Source: Verrucomicrobiota bacterium
Lineage (GTDB): Bacteria > Verrucomicrobiota > Verrucomicrobiia > Chthoniobacterales > Terrimicrobiaceae
Length of the DNA stretch: 10,509 nucleotides
Direction: 5' to 3'
Assembly (NCBI GenBank): GCA_026398285.1
Contig: JAPLTI010000180.1
Location: 1-10,509 of the forward strand
In this document: piece after piece, positions 1-6,600 of the stretch
Numbering within the stretch: the stretch's first letter is position 1
Layout: each line of letters begins with the position of its first letter
Made by a program: the position numbers and the translations under genes
The notes under the pieces: model-generated
The model's database searches: none
The model's input: only the letters and a program-made list of their open reading frames with translations
Told to the model about the DNA's origin: nothing

Positions 1-1
1 C

Positions 2-1225
2 CTCGTCGAGCACGAAGAAGCGGTTCGGAATCGAGCGGCCGCGAATGTAGCAGAGAGCCTCGATCTCCAAGAGTCCGCGCTCGATGAGTTGCTCGTAGGG
101 TTTCACGACCGGATGGTGCTGCCCCGCTTGCTGCGCGGGCGTCGCGTCCTTCCGGCGGTCCGCGTCGGGACGGCTTTTTCCACCGCGCTTCTGCGGTTGG
201 AGAGGCAGAAGAACCTCACAGGCGTCGTCGATCGACTGCAGCCAGGGATGCATTTTTTCATTCAGCGTGCCGGGAAGAAAGCCCAGCGTGTCACCCATGG
301 CCACGACCGGACGGCTCACCGTGAGGCCGTTGAAATCATTCCGGCCAGTGAGATAAAGCCCCGCCGCCACGGCAAGGAGCGTTTTGCCCGTTCCAGCCTG
401 ACCGTAGCAGGTCACCAGCGAGATCGAGGGATCCAGCAACGCATCCAGAAAGCACTGCTGCCCGGGATTTGCGGGCCTTAGTTCGATGCCCCTCGGGATT
501 TGGAGATTCGACGGGATATTCAGACGAGACAGAACCCCTTTGCCATTGTGCCGGGCCGGGAGGTGCTTCGAATCCGACACCTTGAGCAGAACATATTCGT
601 TCAAATCCAGAGCGCCCGCGCGCGATGCCGACAACTCGATCGAACCCGAACTCCCGAAACGCTGCAACTCGTGCGCCTCGACCTCGATCGAACGCAACTC
701 CCCGGTCTCCACATCTGGCACCGCCACTTTGTCGTTGAGATAATCCTCGCACGGCAGACCGATCGCCATCGCGCGCAGCGCGGCTCCAATGATCCGGTGA
801 TCCATGCGGTTCTGATCCGGGAAAATTTTCACGAACCGCTTCATGCCCGCCGACTGACGGCTTTTCTCGAGGAAATTGTTCACCAGCACCCTCACCGTGC
901 CGCCACCAGAAGTCGGAGCGCCGCCTGTGACACTCACAGAGTCGTGGCCAAAAATACCGCTCAAGAGCCTGTGCGCCTGCCGCGCATTCGCCCCCCGCTC
1001 GCTTTGCTCATTCTTGAAATTGTCCAACTCGGTGAGCACATCCACCGGAATGAAAACATGGTTGTTTTCAAAACGATTCAGACAATTCGGGTCGTGCAGA
1101 AGAACATTTGTGTCCAGGACGAAGTTTTTCACGGCTCCCGCCGCGCGGGCGCGGTCGGCGGATGCCAGTTCGGGGAAGAAAACGCCCTGCTCTTCGGTGA
1201 ATTCCGCGGATTTGGGTCGATGCAT
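2..1225 (-). CDS. PhoH-like ATPase with N-terminal PIN domain (3' end cut by window edge)
   Basis: The minus strand reads open from ATG at 1225 to the left edge (408 codons, no stop); an in-frame TGA lies just upstream at 1247-1249, so the start is well fixed. Residues 35-170 look like a PIN nuclease domain: VLDTN with Asp38, LTELDNF with Glu66, and NRMDHRIIGAAL with Asp142 supply the usual acidic metal-binding residues. The PhoH P-loop ATPase follows, with Walker A GQAGTGKT at 275-282, SRPVV at 304-308, and RGRSIPN leading into the Walker B strand FFVLDE at 403-408. This is the YlaK/PhoH2-like architecture, a probable ATP-dependent RNA helicase/RNase whose cellular role is poorly defined; in some bacteria the family sits in a toxin-antitoxin pair, but no antitoxin gene is seen here. 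Family length suggests roughly the last 50-150 residues are missing. A charged stretch at about 343-372 lies between PhoH motifs. No SD precedes the ATG. Confidence 0.93.
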   Translation of the reverse strand, partial: MHRPKSAEFTEEQGVFFPELASADRARAAGAVKNFVLDTNVLLHDPNCLNRFENNHVFIPVDVLTELDNFKNEQSERGANARQAHRLLSGIFGHDSVSVTGGAPTSGGGTVRVLVNNFLEKSRQSAGMKRFVKIFPDQNRMDHRIIGAALRAMAIGLPCEDYLNDKVAVPDVETGELRSIEVEAHELQRFGSSGSIELSASRAGALDLNEYVLLKVSDSKHLPARHNGKGVLSRLNIPSNLQIPRGIELRPANPGQQCFLDALLDPSISLVTCYGQAGTGKTLLAVAAGLYLTGRNDFNGLTVSRPVVAMGDTLGFLPGTLNEKMHPWLQSIDDACEVLLPLQPQKRGGKSRPDADRRKDATPAQQAGQHHPVVKPYEQLIERGLLEIEALCYIRGRSIPNRFFVLDE

Positions 1226-1246
1226 ATGGAGTGATTCGGCAGTCGT

Positions 1247-1281
1247 TCAATACATCCCGGACCCATCCCGTGTCACCACGG
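1247..1281 (-). promoter_or_regulatory. Possible promoter of the PhoH-like gene, overlapped by an inverted repeat
   Basis: On the minus strand GTGACA (1276-1271) is followed after 18 nt by TATTGA (1252-1247). The -35 matches the sigma-70 consensus at five of six bases, the -10 only weakly. Transcription would start near 1240 and leave about 15 nt of leader before the ATG at 1225. The -35 lies inside an inverted repeat, CCGTG-TCAC-CACGG (1268-1281), which could be an operator. Both are weak pattern matches and the promoter is a guess. Confidence 0.25.
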
Positions 1282-1297
1282 AAGAGCTAGATCGGAC

Positions 1298-1362
1298 AAA
1301 AATTTTCGCGGGTGCAGAATTCGAATGGAAAAATTTTTCCAGAGTCTTAGTGTGCCGACTCT
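1298..1362. promoter_or_regulatory. Cluster of palindromes and A/T tracts between phoH-like gene and speA
   Basis: Read directly: AAAAATTTT at 1298-1306; ATTCGAAT at 1319-1326; a perfect 16-bp palindrome TGGAAAAATTTTTCCA at 1326-1341; and a 6-bp inverted repeat AGAGTC-10 nt-GACTCT at 1341-1362. The last three abut, each sharing one boundary base with the next. The centres of the two A/T tracts (1302.5 and 1333.5) are 31 bp apart, about three helical turns. This suits an operator pair or a phased DNA bend acting on the divergent promoters. No known box is recognised. A -10-like TTTAAT at 1420-1425 could serve speA but lacks a convincing -35. Confidence 0.45.
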
Positions 1363-1447
1363 TTTGATGAAACCAAGCCGTCCAACAGACCAAAGCCGCA
1401 CAGAAGCCTGAGCATCGAATTTAATCGCTGCGAACAATTTTCAACAC

Positions 1448-3385
1448 ATGGAATCCACCACATCCTTCGACATCGCCGAAGCCCGCGAACTCTACAATAT
1501 CGACCGCTGGAGCGGTGACTACTTCGGCATCAACGAGGCCGGTCATGTCTGCGTTTATCCCAAGCGCAACGGCGAGACGATCGATCTCATGGATGTCGTC
1601 GCCGAGGCGCGCAGCCGCAAGCTGGCGTTCCCGCTCGTTGTGCGTTTTCACGACCTCTTGCGCGACCGTGTTGAGACGATCAATAAAGCCTTCGCCACGG
1701 CGATCTCCGAGTCCGGCTACAACGCGCCATACCGGGGCGTGTTTCCCATCAAGGTGAACCAACTCCGCGAGGTCGTGGAAGAGATCATCGATGCTGGCAA
1801 GCCCTGGCACTTCGGCATCGAGGCCGGCAGCAAACCCGAACTCCTCGCGGCGCTCGCCGTGCACTCGGACCCCGAAAGTCTTGTGATCTGCAACGGCTAC
1901 AAAGACACCAGCTTCATTCAAAACGCCCTCCTTGGCCGCAAGCTCGGCAAGACGGTCATCCTCGTCGTGGAAAAGCTGGAAGAACTCGCACACATCCTCC
2001 GTGTTTCACAGACCATGAAAATCGAGCCCCTCATCGGCCTCCGCGTCCGCCTGCTCTCGAAGGGCGCCGGCAAGTGGGCCACCAGCGGCGGCGAGAATGC
2101 CAAGTTCGGCCTCTCAACCGCTGACCTCGTGGAAGCCAGCGACATGCTCCACGCCGCAGGACTCGCCCACTGCCTCAAGCTCGTGCATTTCCATGTCGGG
2201 TCCCAGGTGCCCGATATCGGCACCATCAAACGCGCTGTCCGCGAAGCCGCCCGCTTTTACGCGAAGCTCTCCAAAATGGGCCACGAACTCGGCTATCTCG
2301 ATGTCGGTGGCGGCCTCGGAGTGGACTACGATGGATCTCGCACGACATTTGACAGCTCGATGAACTACTCGCTCGACGAGTATGTGCGCGACATCGTTTA
2401 TACCGTGAAGGAGGTGTGCGACTCGGAGTCTGTTGCGCATCCCACGCTCGTCAGCGAGAGCGGTCGCGCGATCGTCGCCCAACACTCGGTGCTCATTGTG
2501 GAAACCTTTGGCGCCATCGAAAAAGCCAGCCGCCAGGAAACCCCAACGGCAACATCAGGCGGAGAGATTCCACTCCTCGCCGACATCCTGGAAATCCGCA
2601 ACAACCTCCATCCGCAAAACCGCCTCGAGAATCTCCACGACGCCCAGGAAATCCGCGAGCGCGCCCAATCGATGTTCGACCTCGGACTCCTCGACCTCCG
2701 CGCCAAGGCCGGCATCGAAACCGTCTATTGGCAGATCGCCGCAAACATCGTGGAGCTTTTCCGCGATGCCGAACACATCCCCGAGGAAGTCCGCGAAATC
2801 GAAATCGCCATCGGCGACCAATACCTCTGCAACTTCTCCGTTTTCCAATCACTCCTAGACCACTGGGCACTCGGCCAACTCTTCCCCGTCATGCCGATCC
2901 ATCGTCTCAACGAGCGCCCTGACCGCAACGCGACCCTCGTGGACATCACCTGCGACTCGGATGGCAAAGTCGCGAAATTCATCGACCTGCAGGATGTGAA
3001 AGAAACCCTCCCGCTCCACCGCTGGCATCCGGGCGAGCCTTACTACATCGGCTTCTTCCTCGCAGGCGCGTATCAAGACATCATGGGCGACCTCCACAAC
3101 CTCTTCGGCCGCGTGAACGAAATGCACATCTACCTCGATGAGGACGAGGACTCCGGACACTATGTCGAAGAAGTCCTCCCCGGCAGCACCATCGGCCAGG
3201 TTCTCTCGCTAACACAGTGGGATGTGAACGAGCTCGCTCGCCAAATGAAGGCCCAGACCGACGCCGCGATCAAAAGCGACCGCCTCAAGCCCAACGAGGC
3301 CATGCGCCTGCTCGACGACTACGAAAAAAGCCTCACCCTCTACACCTACCTGAATTTCGACGACCAGCATAAGCCGGCAAAATAG
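1448..3385 (+). CDS. speA: Biosynthetic arginine decarboxylase
   Basis: A 645-residue PLP-dependent enzyme, close to the usual 630-660 of the SpeA (fold III, alanine-racemase-like) family. It converts arginine to agmatine and CO2, the first step of the agmatine route to putrescine. The PLP lysine is Lys102 in GVFPIKVNQ. HFHVGSQ (about 247-253), the glycine-rich DVGGGLGVDYDGS (about 285-297) and SESGRA (336-341) build the PLP and substrate barrel. The C-terminal domain carries CDSDGK with Cys502, the substrate-binding cysteine motif of this family. The N-terminus YNIDRWSGDYFGIN is also typical and supports the ATG at 1448, though no SD precedes it. The gene is monocistronic: divergent from the PhoH-like gene and convergent with pdxH. 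No agmatinase or agmatine deiminase gene is in view. Confidence 0.97.
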   Translation: MESTTSFDIAEARELYNIDRWSGDYFGINEAGHVCVYPKRNGETIDLMDVVAEARSRKLAFPLVVRFHDLLRDRVETINKAFATAISESGYNAPYRGVFPIKVNQLREVVEEIIDAGKPWHFGIEAGSKPELLAALAVHSDPESLVICNGYKDTSFIQNALLGRKLGKTVILVVEKLEELAHILRVSQTMKIEPLIGLRVRLLSKGAGKWATSGGENAKFGLSTADLVEASDMLHAAGLAHCLKLVHFHVGSQVPDIGTIKRAVREAARFYAKLSKMGHELGYLDVGGGLGVDYDGSRTTFDSSMNYSLDEYVRDIVYTVKEVCDSESVAHPTLVSESGRAIVAQHSVLIVETFGAIEKASRQETPTATSGGEIPLLADILEIRNNLHPQNRLENLHDAQEIRERAQSMFDLGLLDLRAKAGIETVYWQIAANIVELFRDAEHIPEEVREIEIAIGDQYLCNFSVFQSLLDHWALGQLFPVMPIHRLNERPDRNATLVDITCDSDGKVAKFIDLQDVKETLPLHRWHPGEPYYIGFFLAGAYQDIMGDLHNLFGRVNEMHIYLDEDEDSGHYVEEVLPGSTIGQVLSLTQWDVNELARQMKAQTDAAIKSDRLKPNEAMRLLDDYEKSLTLYTYLNFDDQHKPAK

Positions 3386-3389
3386 AGCC

Positions 3390-3407
3390 GCCTCGTTCTT
3401 GGGAGGC
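3390..3407. terminator. Weak hairpin between convergent speA and pdxH
   Basis: GCCTC (3390-3394) can pair with GAGGC (3403-3407) across an 8-nt loop, followed on the plus strand by TTT. It lies in the 24-bp gap between the two stop codons, where a terminator is expected. The 5-bp stem and short T run make it a marginal call. Confidence 0.25.
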
Positions 3408-3409
3408 TT

Positions 3410-4057
3410 TCAAGGCGCCAGCCGGGATATTTTCCATCCCGCACCCGCACGGCTGTAGAGAAAACGGTCATGCAAGCGGTCGGCGCCTCCCTGCCAGAAC
3501 TCGATCGTCTCTGGCACCACACGATAGCCACCCCAACCCTCGGGCTTTGGCACATTCCCGTCTGCAAACTGCTTTTTCAGTTCCTCGAATCTTGAAACAA
3601 GAACTTCGCGCGAGGGGATCACGGAACTTTGCTCCGAGACCCAAGCTCCGATGCGGCTGCCGAAGGGGCGGCTGAGAAAATACTCCAGCGACTCGGCCTC
3701 GGAAATTTTTTCCACGCGGCCGGCCACCTCGACCTGACGCTCTAACGCGATCCAAGGAAACAGCAACGCAGCTTGAGGATTCTCCGCAATTTGTCCGGCT
3801 TTGCGGCTGCCATAGTTCGTGAAAAAAACGAATCCCCCACCATCGATGCCCTTCAGCAAAACCGTGCGGCACGAAACGCGGCCCGAGCCATCCGCCGTGC
3901 CCAGCGTCATGGCATTCGGCTCAAGAATCCCCGCGCTCCGCGCCTCCTCGAACCACACGCGGAACTGCACCAGCGGATCGTCGTGGAATGAAGCCAAATC
4001 AAGCGGCTCGCGCTGATAATCACGACGCAGTTGATGGATTTCGGACTCGGTTGGCAT
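3410..4057 (-). CDS. pdxH: Pyridoxamine/pyridoxine 5'-phosphate oxidase
   Basis: A 215-residue FMN enzyme (E. coli PdxH has 218) that oxidises PNP or PMP to pyridoxal 5'-phosphate in the cytoplasm, the last step of de novo PLP synthesis and of salvage. Conserved blocks are present in order: the N-terminal LRRDYQREPLD; RVSCRTVLLKG (60-70) and FFTNYGSRKAGQI (78-90) for FMN phosphate binding; LLFPWIALERQVEVAGRVEKI (about 98-118); SRPFGSRIGAWVSEQSS (129-145); and the C-terminal signature WGGYRV..IEFWQGG..RLHDR (165-188), ending SRLAP. The ATG at 4057 gives the standard N-terminus; no SD is visible before it. Its stop is 24 bp from that of speA, a PLP enzyme, and it diverges from the DUF6941-like gene. 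Confidence 0.97.
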   Translation of the reverse strand: MPTESEIHQLRRDYQREPLDLASFHDDPLVQFRVWFEEARSAGILEPNAMTLGTADGSGRVSCRTVLLKGIDGGGFVFFTNYGSRKAGQIAENPQAALLFPWIALERQVEVAGRVEKISEAESLEYFLSRPFGSRIGAWVSEQSSVIPSREVLVSRFEELKKQFADGNVPKPEGWGGYRVVPETIEFWQGGADRLHDRFLYSRAGAGWKISRLAP

Positions 4058-4159
4058 GCTGGTATTCTGCGCCCTGAAACAAACTTTGCACAGAATTTAG
4101 AAACTTCCCCAGGTGCCGGGATGGCCCTCTCATTTCGTTCGTGCATGAACACGCATCGC

Positions 4160-4163
4160 GGAG
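4160..4163 (+). promoter_or_regulatory. Weak GGAG ribosome binding site of the DUF6941-like gene
   Basis: GGAG ends 12 nt before the ATG at 4176, longer than the usual 5-9 nt. It supports that start only mildly. Confidence 0.25.
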
Positions 4164-4175
4164 TCTATTGTCGAT

Positions 4176-4583
4176 ATGTCCGAAGTCATTTTACCCGATC
4201 TGCAGGCCTGCGTGCTTTGCGAGGATGTTCGCCAGGAGGCCAGTGGCCAGCAGACGCTCGTGGGCATAATCGGGATGATCCCCGCCCCGGTGCTGCCCCT
4301 CGGCTTTTTCAAGCTCTGCCTCTGGACCCGCTGGTGCGGCGGCGTCGGTCAGTTCACGCAGCAATCCGCCATCCTCACGCCGGAGGAGGATACCCCCATC
4401 GCGGAGAGCGAGGTCGAATTTCAGCTCCCCGCGCTCGATGCCCATGCCACAAATGTCCACGTCTTCGGTGGACTCCAAATCCCATCGGCCGGCGTTTATA
4501 CGGTGGAAGTCAAAATCGACGGCGAACTCCGCCTCCGCTTCCCGCTGCCGGTTATTCAAGTCCAGGCTCTGCCGGAAAATTAA
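4176..4583 (+). CDS. Small conserved protein, DUF6941-like
   Basis: A 135-residue soluble protein with no signal peptide or membrane segment. The pattern recalls the DUF6941 family: an early CEDV block near residue 15, a TLVGIIGMIPAPVLPLGF segment (about 27-44), and a C-terminal IPSAGVYTVEVKIDGELRLRFPL region (about 106-128) that reads like the last strands of a beta-sandwich domain. It also has a CVLC pair at 12-15 and two further cysteines near 48 and 54. The assignment is by eye and no function is known for the family. The ATG at 4176 is the only plausible start. The gene diverges from pdxH (118-bp gap) and its TAA lies 3 bp from the stop of the convergent epimerase-like gene. Confidence 0.8.
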   Translation: MSEVILPDLQACVLCEDVRQEASGQQTLVGIIGMIPAPVLPLGFFKLCLWTRWCGGVGQFTQQSAILTPEEDTPIAESEVEFQLPALDAHATNVHVFGGLQIPSAGVYTVEVKIDGELRLRFPLPVIQVQALPEN

Positions 4584-4586
4584 AGC

Positions 4587-5429
4587 CTACGCGCCGACGA
4601 GTTCCGGCAATGCGTCGCGATAGCCGGGGTAGCGCGGAATCCAGCCCAACGCCCGCAGGCGCGCGTTGCTGATGCGTTTGCTTGTCCACCCTCGTTTGCG
4701 GTTCAGGTCCGCCGGCCCCTCAGGCGGCAGCGGACGATTCAAAAAATCGGCGATCCATCCATAAATCTCGCGCTGCGTCGTCGGCGTGTCGTCGCACACA
4801 TTGTAAATGCCGGCCGCCGCTTCGTTCTGCGCCAACTGGAGCAGCGCCCGCGCGCCGTCATCCCGGTGGATTTGGTTGATCCACCGGTTGCCTCCGGCCT
4901 CAAGAACAGCCGAGCCTTCCAGAAATTTTTTTAACAACACCGAGCGGCCGGGACCATAAATCCCAGCCAACCTCGCCACGATTCCGCCGCCATCAAGCGC
5001 GATCTTTTCCGCTTCGAGCAACACCCTCCCGGTCTCACGATCCGGCTCGGCCGTAGATTCCTCGCTGACCCATCCCCCATCGACTTGCGAGTAAACCGAA
5101 GTGCTACCGGTAAAAATCAGACGCCTCGGCGAAAATGCGTCCCTCAGATGCTCCAAGCCATCCCGGTAAACCGCGCGGTAGGCATCCGCCCCGCCGCGCC
5201 CCGAACTCGCGCAGTGCACGACGATGTCGGGATGCTCCCATCCAGCCGGAGCAGTCATGGGCTTCGAAATATCAACGACAGCGACAGGAAAGGGCCGCCC
5301 TGCGAGTCTGGCAGCGGATTCCGGCGTCGCGCAAAGCCCGAGCACGCGCCATCCCACCTCCAAAAAGAAACCGGCTGCGGCTTCCCCAAGGAAACCGCAG
5401 CCGGCGATAACAATTTGACCCCTGTCCAA
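4587..5429 (-). CDS. NAD(P)-binding epimerase/dehydratase-like protein (atypical SDR, YeeZ-like)
   Basis: A 280-residue Rossmann-fold protein. IVIAGCGFLGEAAA at 6-19 contains the GxGxxG dinucleotide motif (Gly10, Gly12, Gly15). VVHCASSG (70-77) ends the fourth strand, FTGSTSVYS (106-114) carries the Ser/Tyr region, and VARLAGIYGPGR (151-162) is the usual block after strand six. The catalytic YxxxK of classical SDRs is not evident: Tyr113 has no lysine four residues on. That points to the atypical YeeZ-type branch, whose substrate is unknown; nucleotide-sugar chemistry cannot be assumed. The best start is TTG at 5429, 2 nt after the rpsU stop; an in-frame TAA lies a few codons upstream and no ATG fits the N-terminus. 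Translation is therefore probably coupled to rpsU. Confidence 0.87.
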   Translation of the reverse strand: MDRGQIVIAGCGFLGEAAAGFFLEVGWRVLGLCATPESAARLAGRPFPVAVVDISKPMTAPAGWEHPDIVVHCASSGRGGADAYRAVYRDGLEHLRDAFSPRRLIFTGSTSVYSQVDGGWVSEESTAEPDRETGRVLLEAEKIALDGGGIVARLAGIYGPGRSVLLKKFLEGSAVLEAGGNRWINQIHRDDGARALLQLAQNEAAAGIYNVCDDTPTTQREIYGWIADFLNRPLPPEGPADLNRKRGWTSKRISNARLRALGWIPRYPGYRDALPELVGA

Positions 5430-5431
5430 TG

Positions 5432-5638
5432 TCAGGACACAGGGTTGAAATTAAATCGGATTTTCAACTTGGCGCGCTTGGCGTTGTTTTTCGCTTTGCG
5501 GCGTGTGCGCTGAACGGGAGTTTCAAAAGCGCGCAAACGACGCACTTCATCCATCAAGCCCTCCGCATCGATCTTCCCTTTCAAACGCTTCAGGGCTCTA
5601 TCGATGGGCTCGCCTTTTCGAACGATTATTTCCGGCAT
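5432..5638 (-). CDS. rpsU: 30S ribosomal protein bS21
   Basis: A 68-residue, very basic protein matching bS21 (E. coli 71 residues). The N-terminus MPEIIVRKGEPIDRALKRLK is diagnostic; EGLMDEVRRLRAFETP (26-41) is the second helix and RTRRKAKNNAKRAKLK (44-59) the basic C-terminal helix. bS21 joins the small subunit late, near the 3' end of 16S rRNA and its anti-SD sequence, and aids initiation. Start ATG at 5638 is confirmed by a proper SD (AGGTGA) and by a strong upstream promoter. The TGA at 5434-5432 is followed after 2 nt by the TTG of the epimerase-like gene, so the two form one transcription unit. It diverges from rph. Confidence 0.96.
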   Translation of the reverse strand: MPEIIVRKGEPIDRALKRLKGKIDAEGLMDEVRRLRAFETPVQRTRRKAKNNAKRAKLKIRFNFNPVS

Positions 5639-5642
5639 AAAT

Positions 5643-5648
5643 TCACCT
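5643..5648 (-). promoter_or_regulatory. Shine-Dalgarno site of rpsU
   Basis: On the minus strand AGGTGA ends 4 nt before the ATG at 5638. It is the best SD match at good spacing in this window apart from the repeat-borne one before pgeF. Confidence 0.7.
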
Positions 5649-5664
5649 ACTTTCTAAAAAATTG

Positions 5665-5715
5665 GACGGGCAAGGTATGCAACACGCCTCGAAGCGTCAA
5701 GCGGTCGTTTTTTTT
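5665..5715 (-). promoter_or_regulatory. rpsU promoter with UP-like A-tract
   Basis: On the minus strand TTGACG (5700-5695) is followed after exactly 17 nt by TACCTT (5677-5672). Transcription would start near 5665, giving a leader of about 27 nt that includes the SD. A run of eight A residues (5715-5708) falls at about -43 to -50, where an UP element binds the alpha subunit of RNA polymerase. This is the clearest promoter in the window and suits a ribosomal protein gene. Confidence 0.65.
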
Positions 5716-5765
5716 AATCGTTCCTTGCCCGACCCCGCTCCCTGCCATCAGACTCCCCACTTTTT

Positions 5766-6488
5766 ATGAGCCGTCACGACAACCGCCAAGCCCACGAAAT
5801 CCGACCCGTCACCCTCGAAAAAGGCATCGCCCCACACGCCCAGGGCTCCGTCCTTGTTTCCTTCGGCAATACCAAGGTCATCTGCGCCGCCACGATCGAA
5901 GAGAGCGTGCCGCGTTGGATGAAAGAACAGAACAAAACCGGCGGCTGGATCACGGCCGAATACTCGATGCTCCCTTACTCGACCCTCACCCGCAAACAAC
6001 GCGACTCCTCGCGTGGACGCGTGGACGGACGCGGCACCGAGATTCAACGCCTCATCGGCCGCTCTCTCCGCGCGGTCGTGGACCTGGAAAAACTCGGCCA
6101 GCGCACACTTTGGGTGGATTGCGATGTCTTGCAGGCAGATGGTGGCACGCGCACAGCCGCGATCACCGGCGCATCGGTCGCCGTCGAGCTCGCTGGACAA
6201 TGGCTTGTCCAACAAGGGAAAATCAAGGAACTCCCTGTTAAAAACCGAGTCGCCGCCGTCAGCGTGGGCATCGTGAACGGCGAAGTCCTTGTCGATCTCG
6301 ACTACATCGAAGACCGCGATGCCTGCGTCGATATGAATGTCGTCATGACCGATAAACTCGATTTCGTGGAACTCCAAGGCAGCGGCGAAGAAAATGTCTT
6401 CAGCCCAACCCAATTGGAACAAATGGTCGCCGCCGCCCGAGGAGGCATCACCCGCCTCCTCCAAATACAAAAAACCGCCACAACCTGA
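5766..6488 (+). CDS. rph: Ribonuclease PH
   Basis: A 240-residue phosphorolytic 3'-5' exoribonuclease, the normal family length, which trims the 3' ends of tRNA precursors and some rRNA using inorganic phosphate. Family blocks are intact: HEIRPV (10-15), GSVLVSFGNTKVIC (27-40), GGWITAEYSMLP (59-70), RGRVDGRGTEIQRLIGRSLR (83-102), CDVLQADGGTRTAAITGA (119-136), and DLDYIEDRDACVDMNVVMT (177-195) with the conserved aspartates. Small departures are QGSGEENVFS (204-213), where QGTAEG.PF is common, and an N-terminus HDNR where R.DGR is usual. ATG at 5766 gives the standard N-terminus; no SD precedes it. It diverges from rpsU and is followed by recQ on the same strand after 112 bp. Confidence 0.96.
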   Translation: MSRHDNRQAHEIRPVTLEKGIAPHAQGSVLVSFGNTKVICAATIEESVPRWMKEQNKTGGWITAEYSMLPYSTLTRKQRDSSRGRVDGRGTEIQRLIGRSLRAVVDLEKLGQRTLWVDCDVLQADGGTRTAAITGASVAVELAGQWLVQQGKIKELPVKNRVAAVSVGIVNGEVLVDLDYIEDRDACVDMNVVMTDKLDFVELQGSGEENVFSPTQLEQMVAAARGGITRLLQIQKTATT

Positions 6489-6534
6489 ACCAGTAGTCCG
6501 CCGACGAAGCACGCTTTCCCAATAGACTGCATGG

Positions 6535-6559
6535 CGCTCATTTCCTTCCCAATGGAGCG
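6535..6559 (+). other. Imperfect stem-loop between rph and recQ
   Basis: CGCTCATT (6535-6542) can pair with AATGGAGCG (6551-6559), leaving one bulged base and an 8-nt loop. No T run follows, so it is not an intrinsic terminator. It could protect the rph 3' end or be chance. Confidence 0.25.
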
Positions 6560-6600
6560 AAAGCACCGCGTCTTGCGGAGTCTCCGGGGCCTTGTCTCGC

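Noticed and set aside
2..1225. PIN domain as a free-standing toxin with an antitoxin partner
   Set aside because: It is fused to PhoH, and no small gene precedes it; speA is divergent.
500..1367. Plus-strand open frames across 500-1367
   Set aside because: They are shadows of the PhoH-like gene, whose PIN and P-loop motifs on the minus strand are unmistakable.
1421..1993. Open frames antisense to speA and other shadows within speA
   Set aside because: SpeA motifs on the plus strand explain the region; the antisense frames are low-complexity.
5700..5716. T8 run at 5708-5715 as a plus-strand terminator
   Set aside because: No stem precedes it and no plus-strand gene ends there; it fits better as the A-tract upstream of the rpsU -35.
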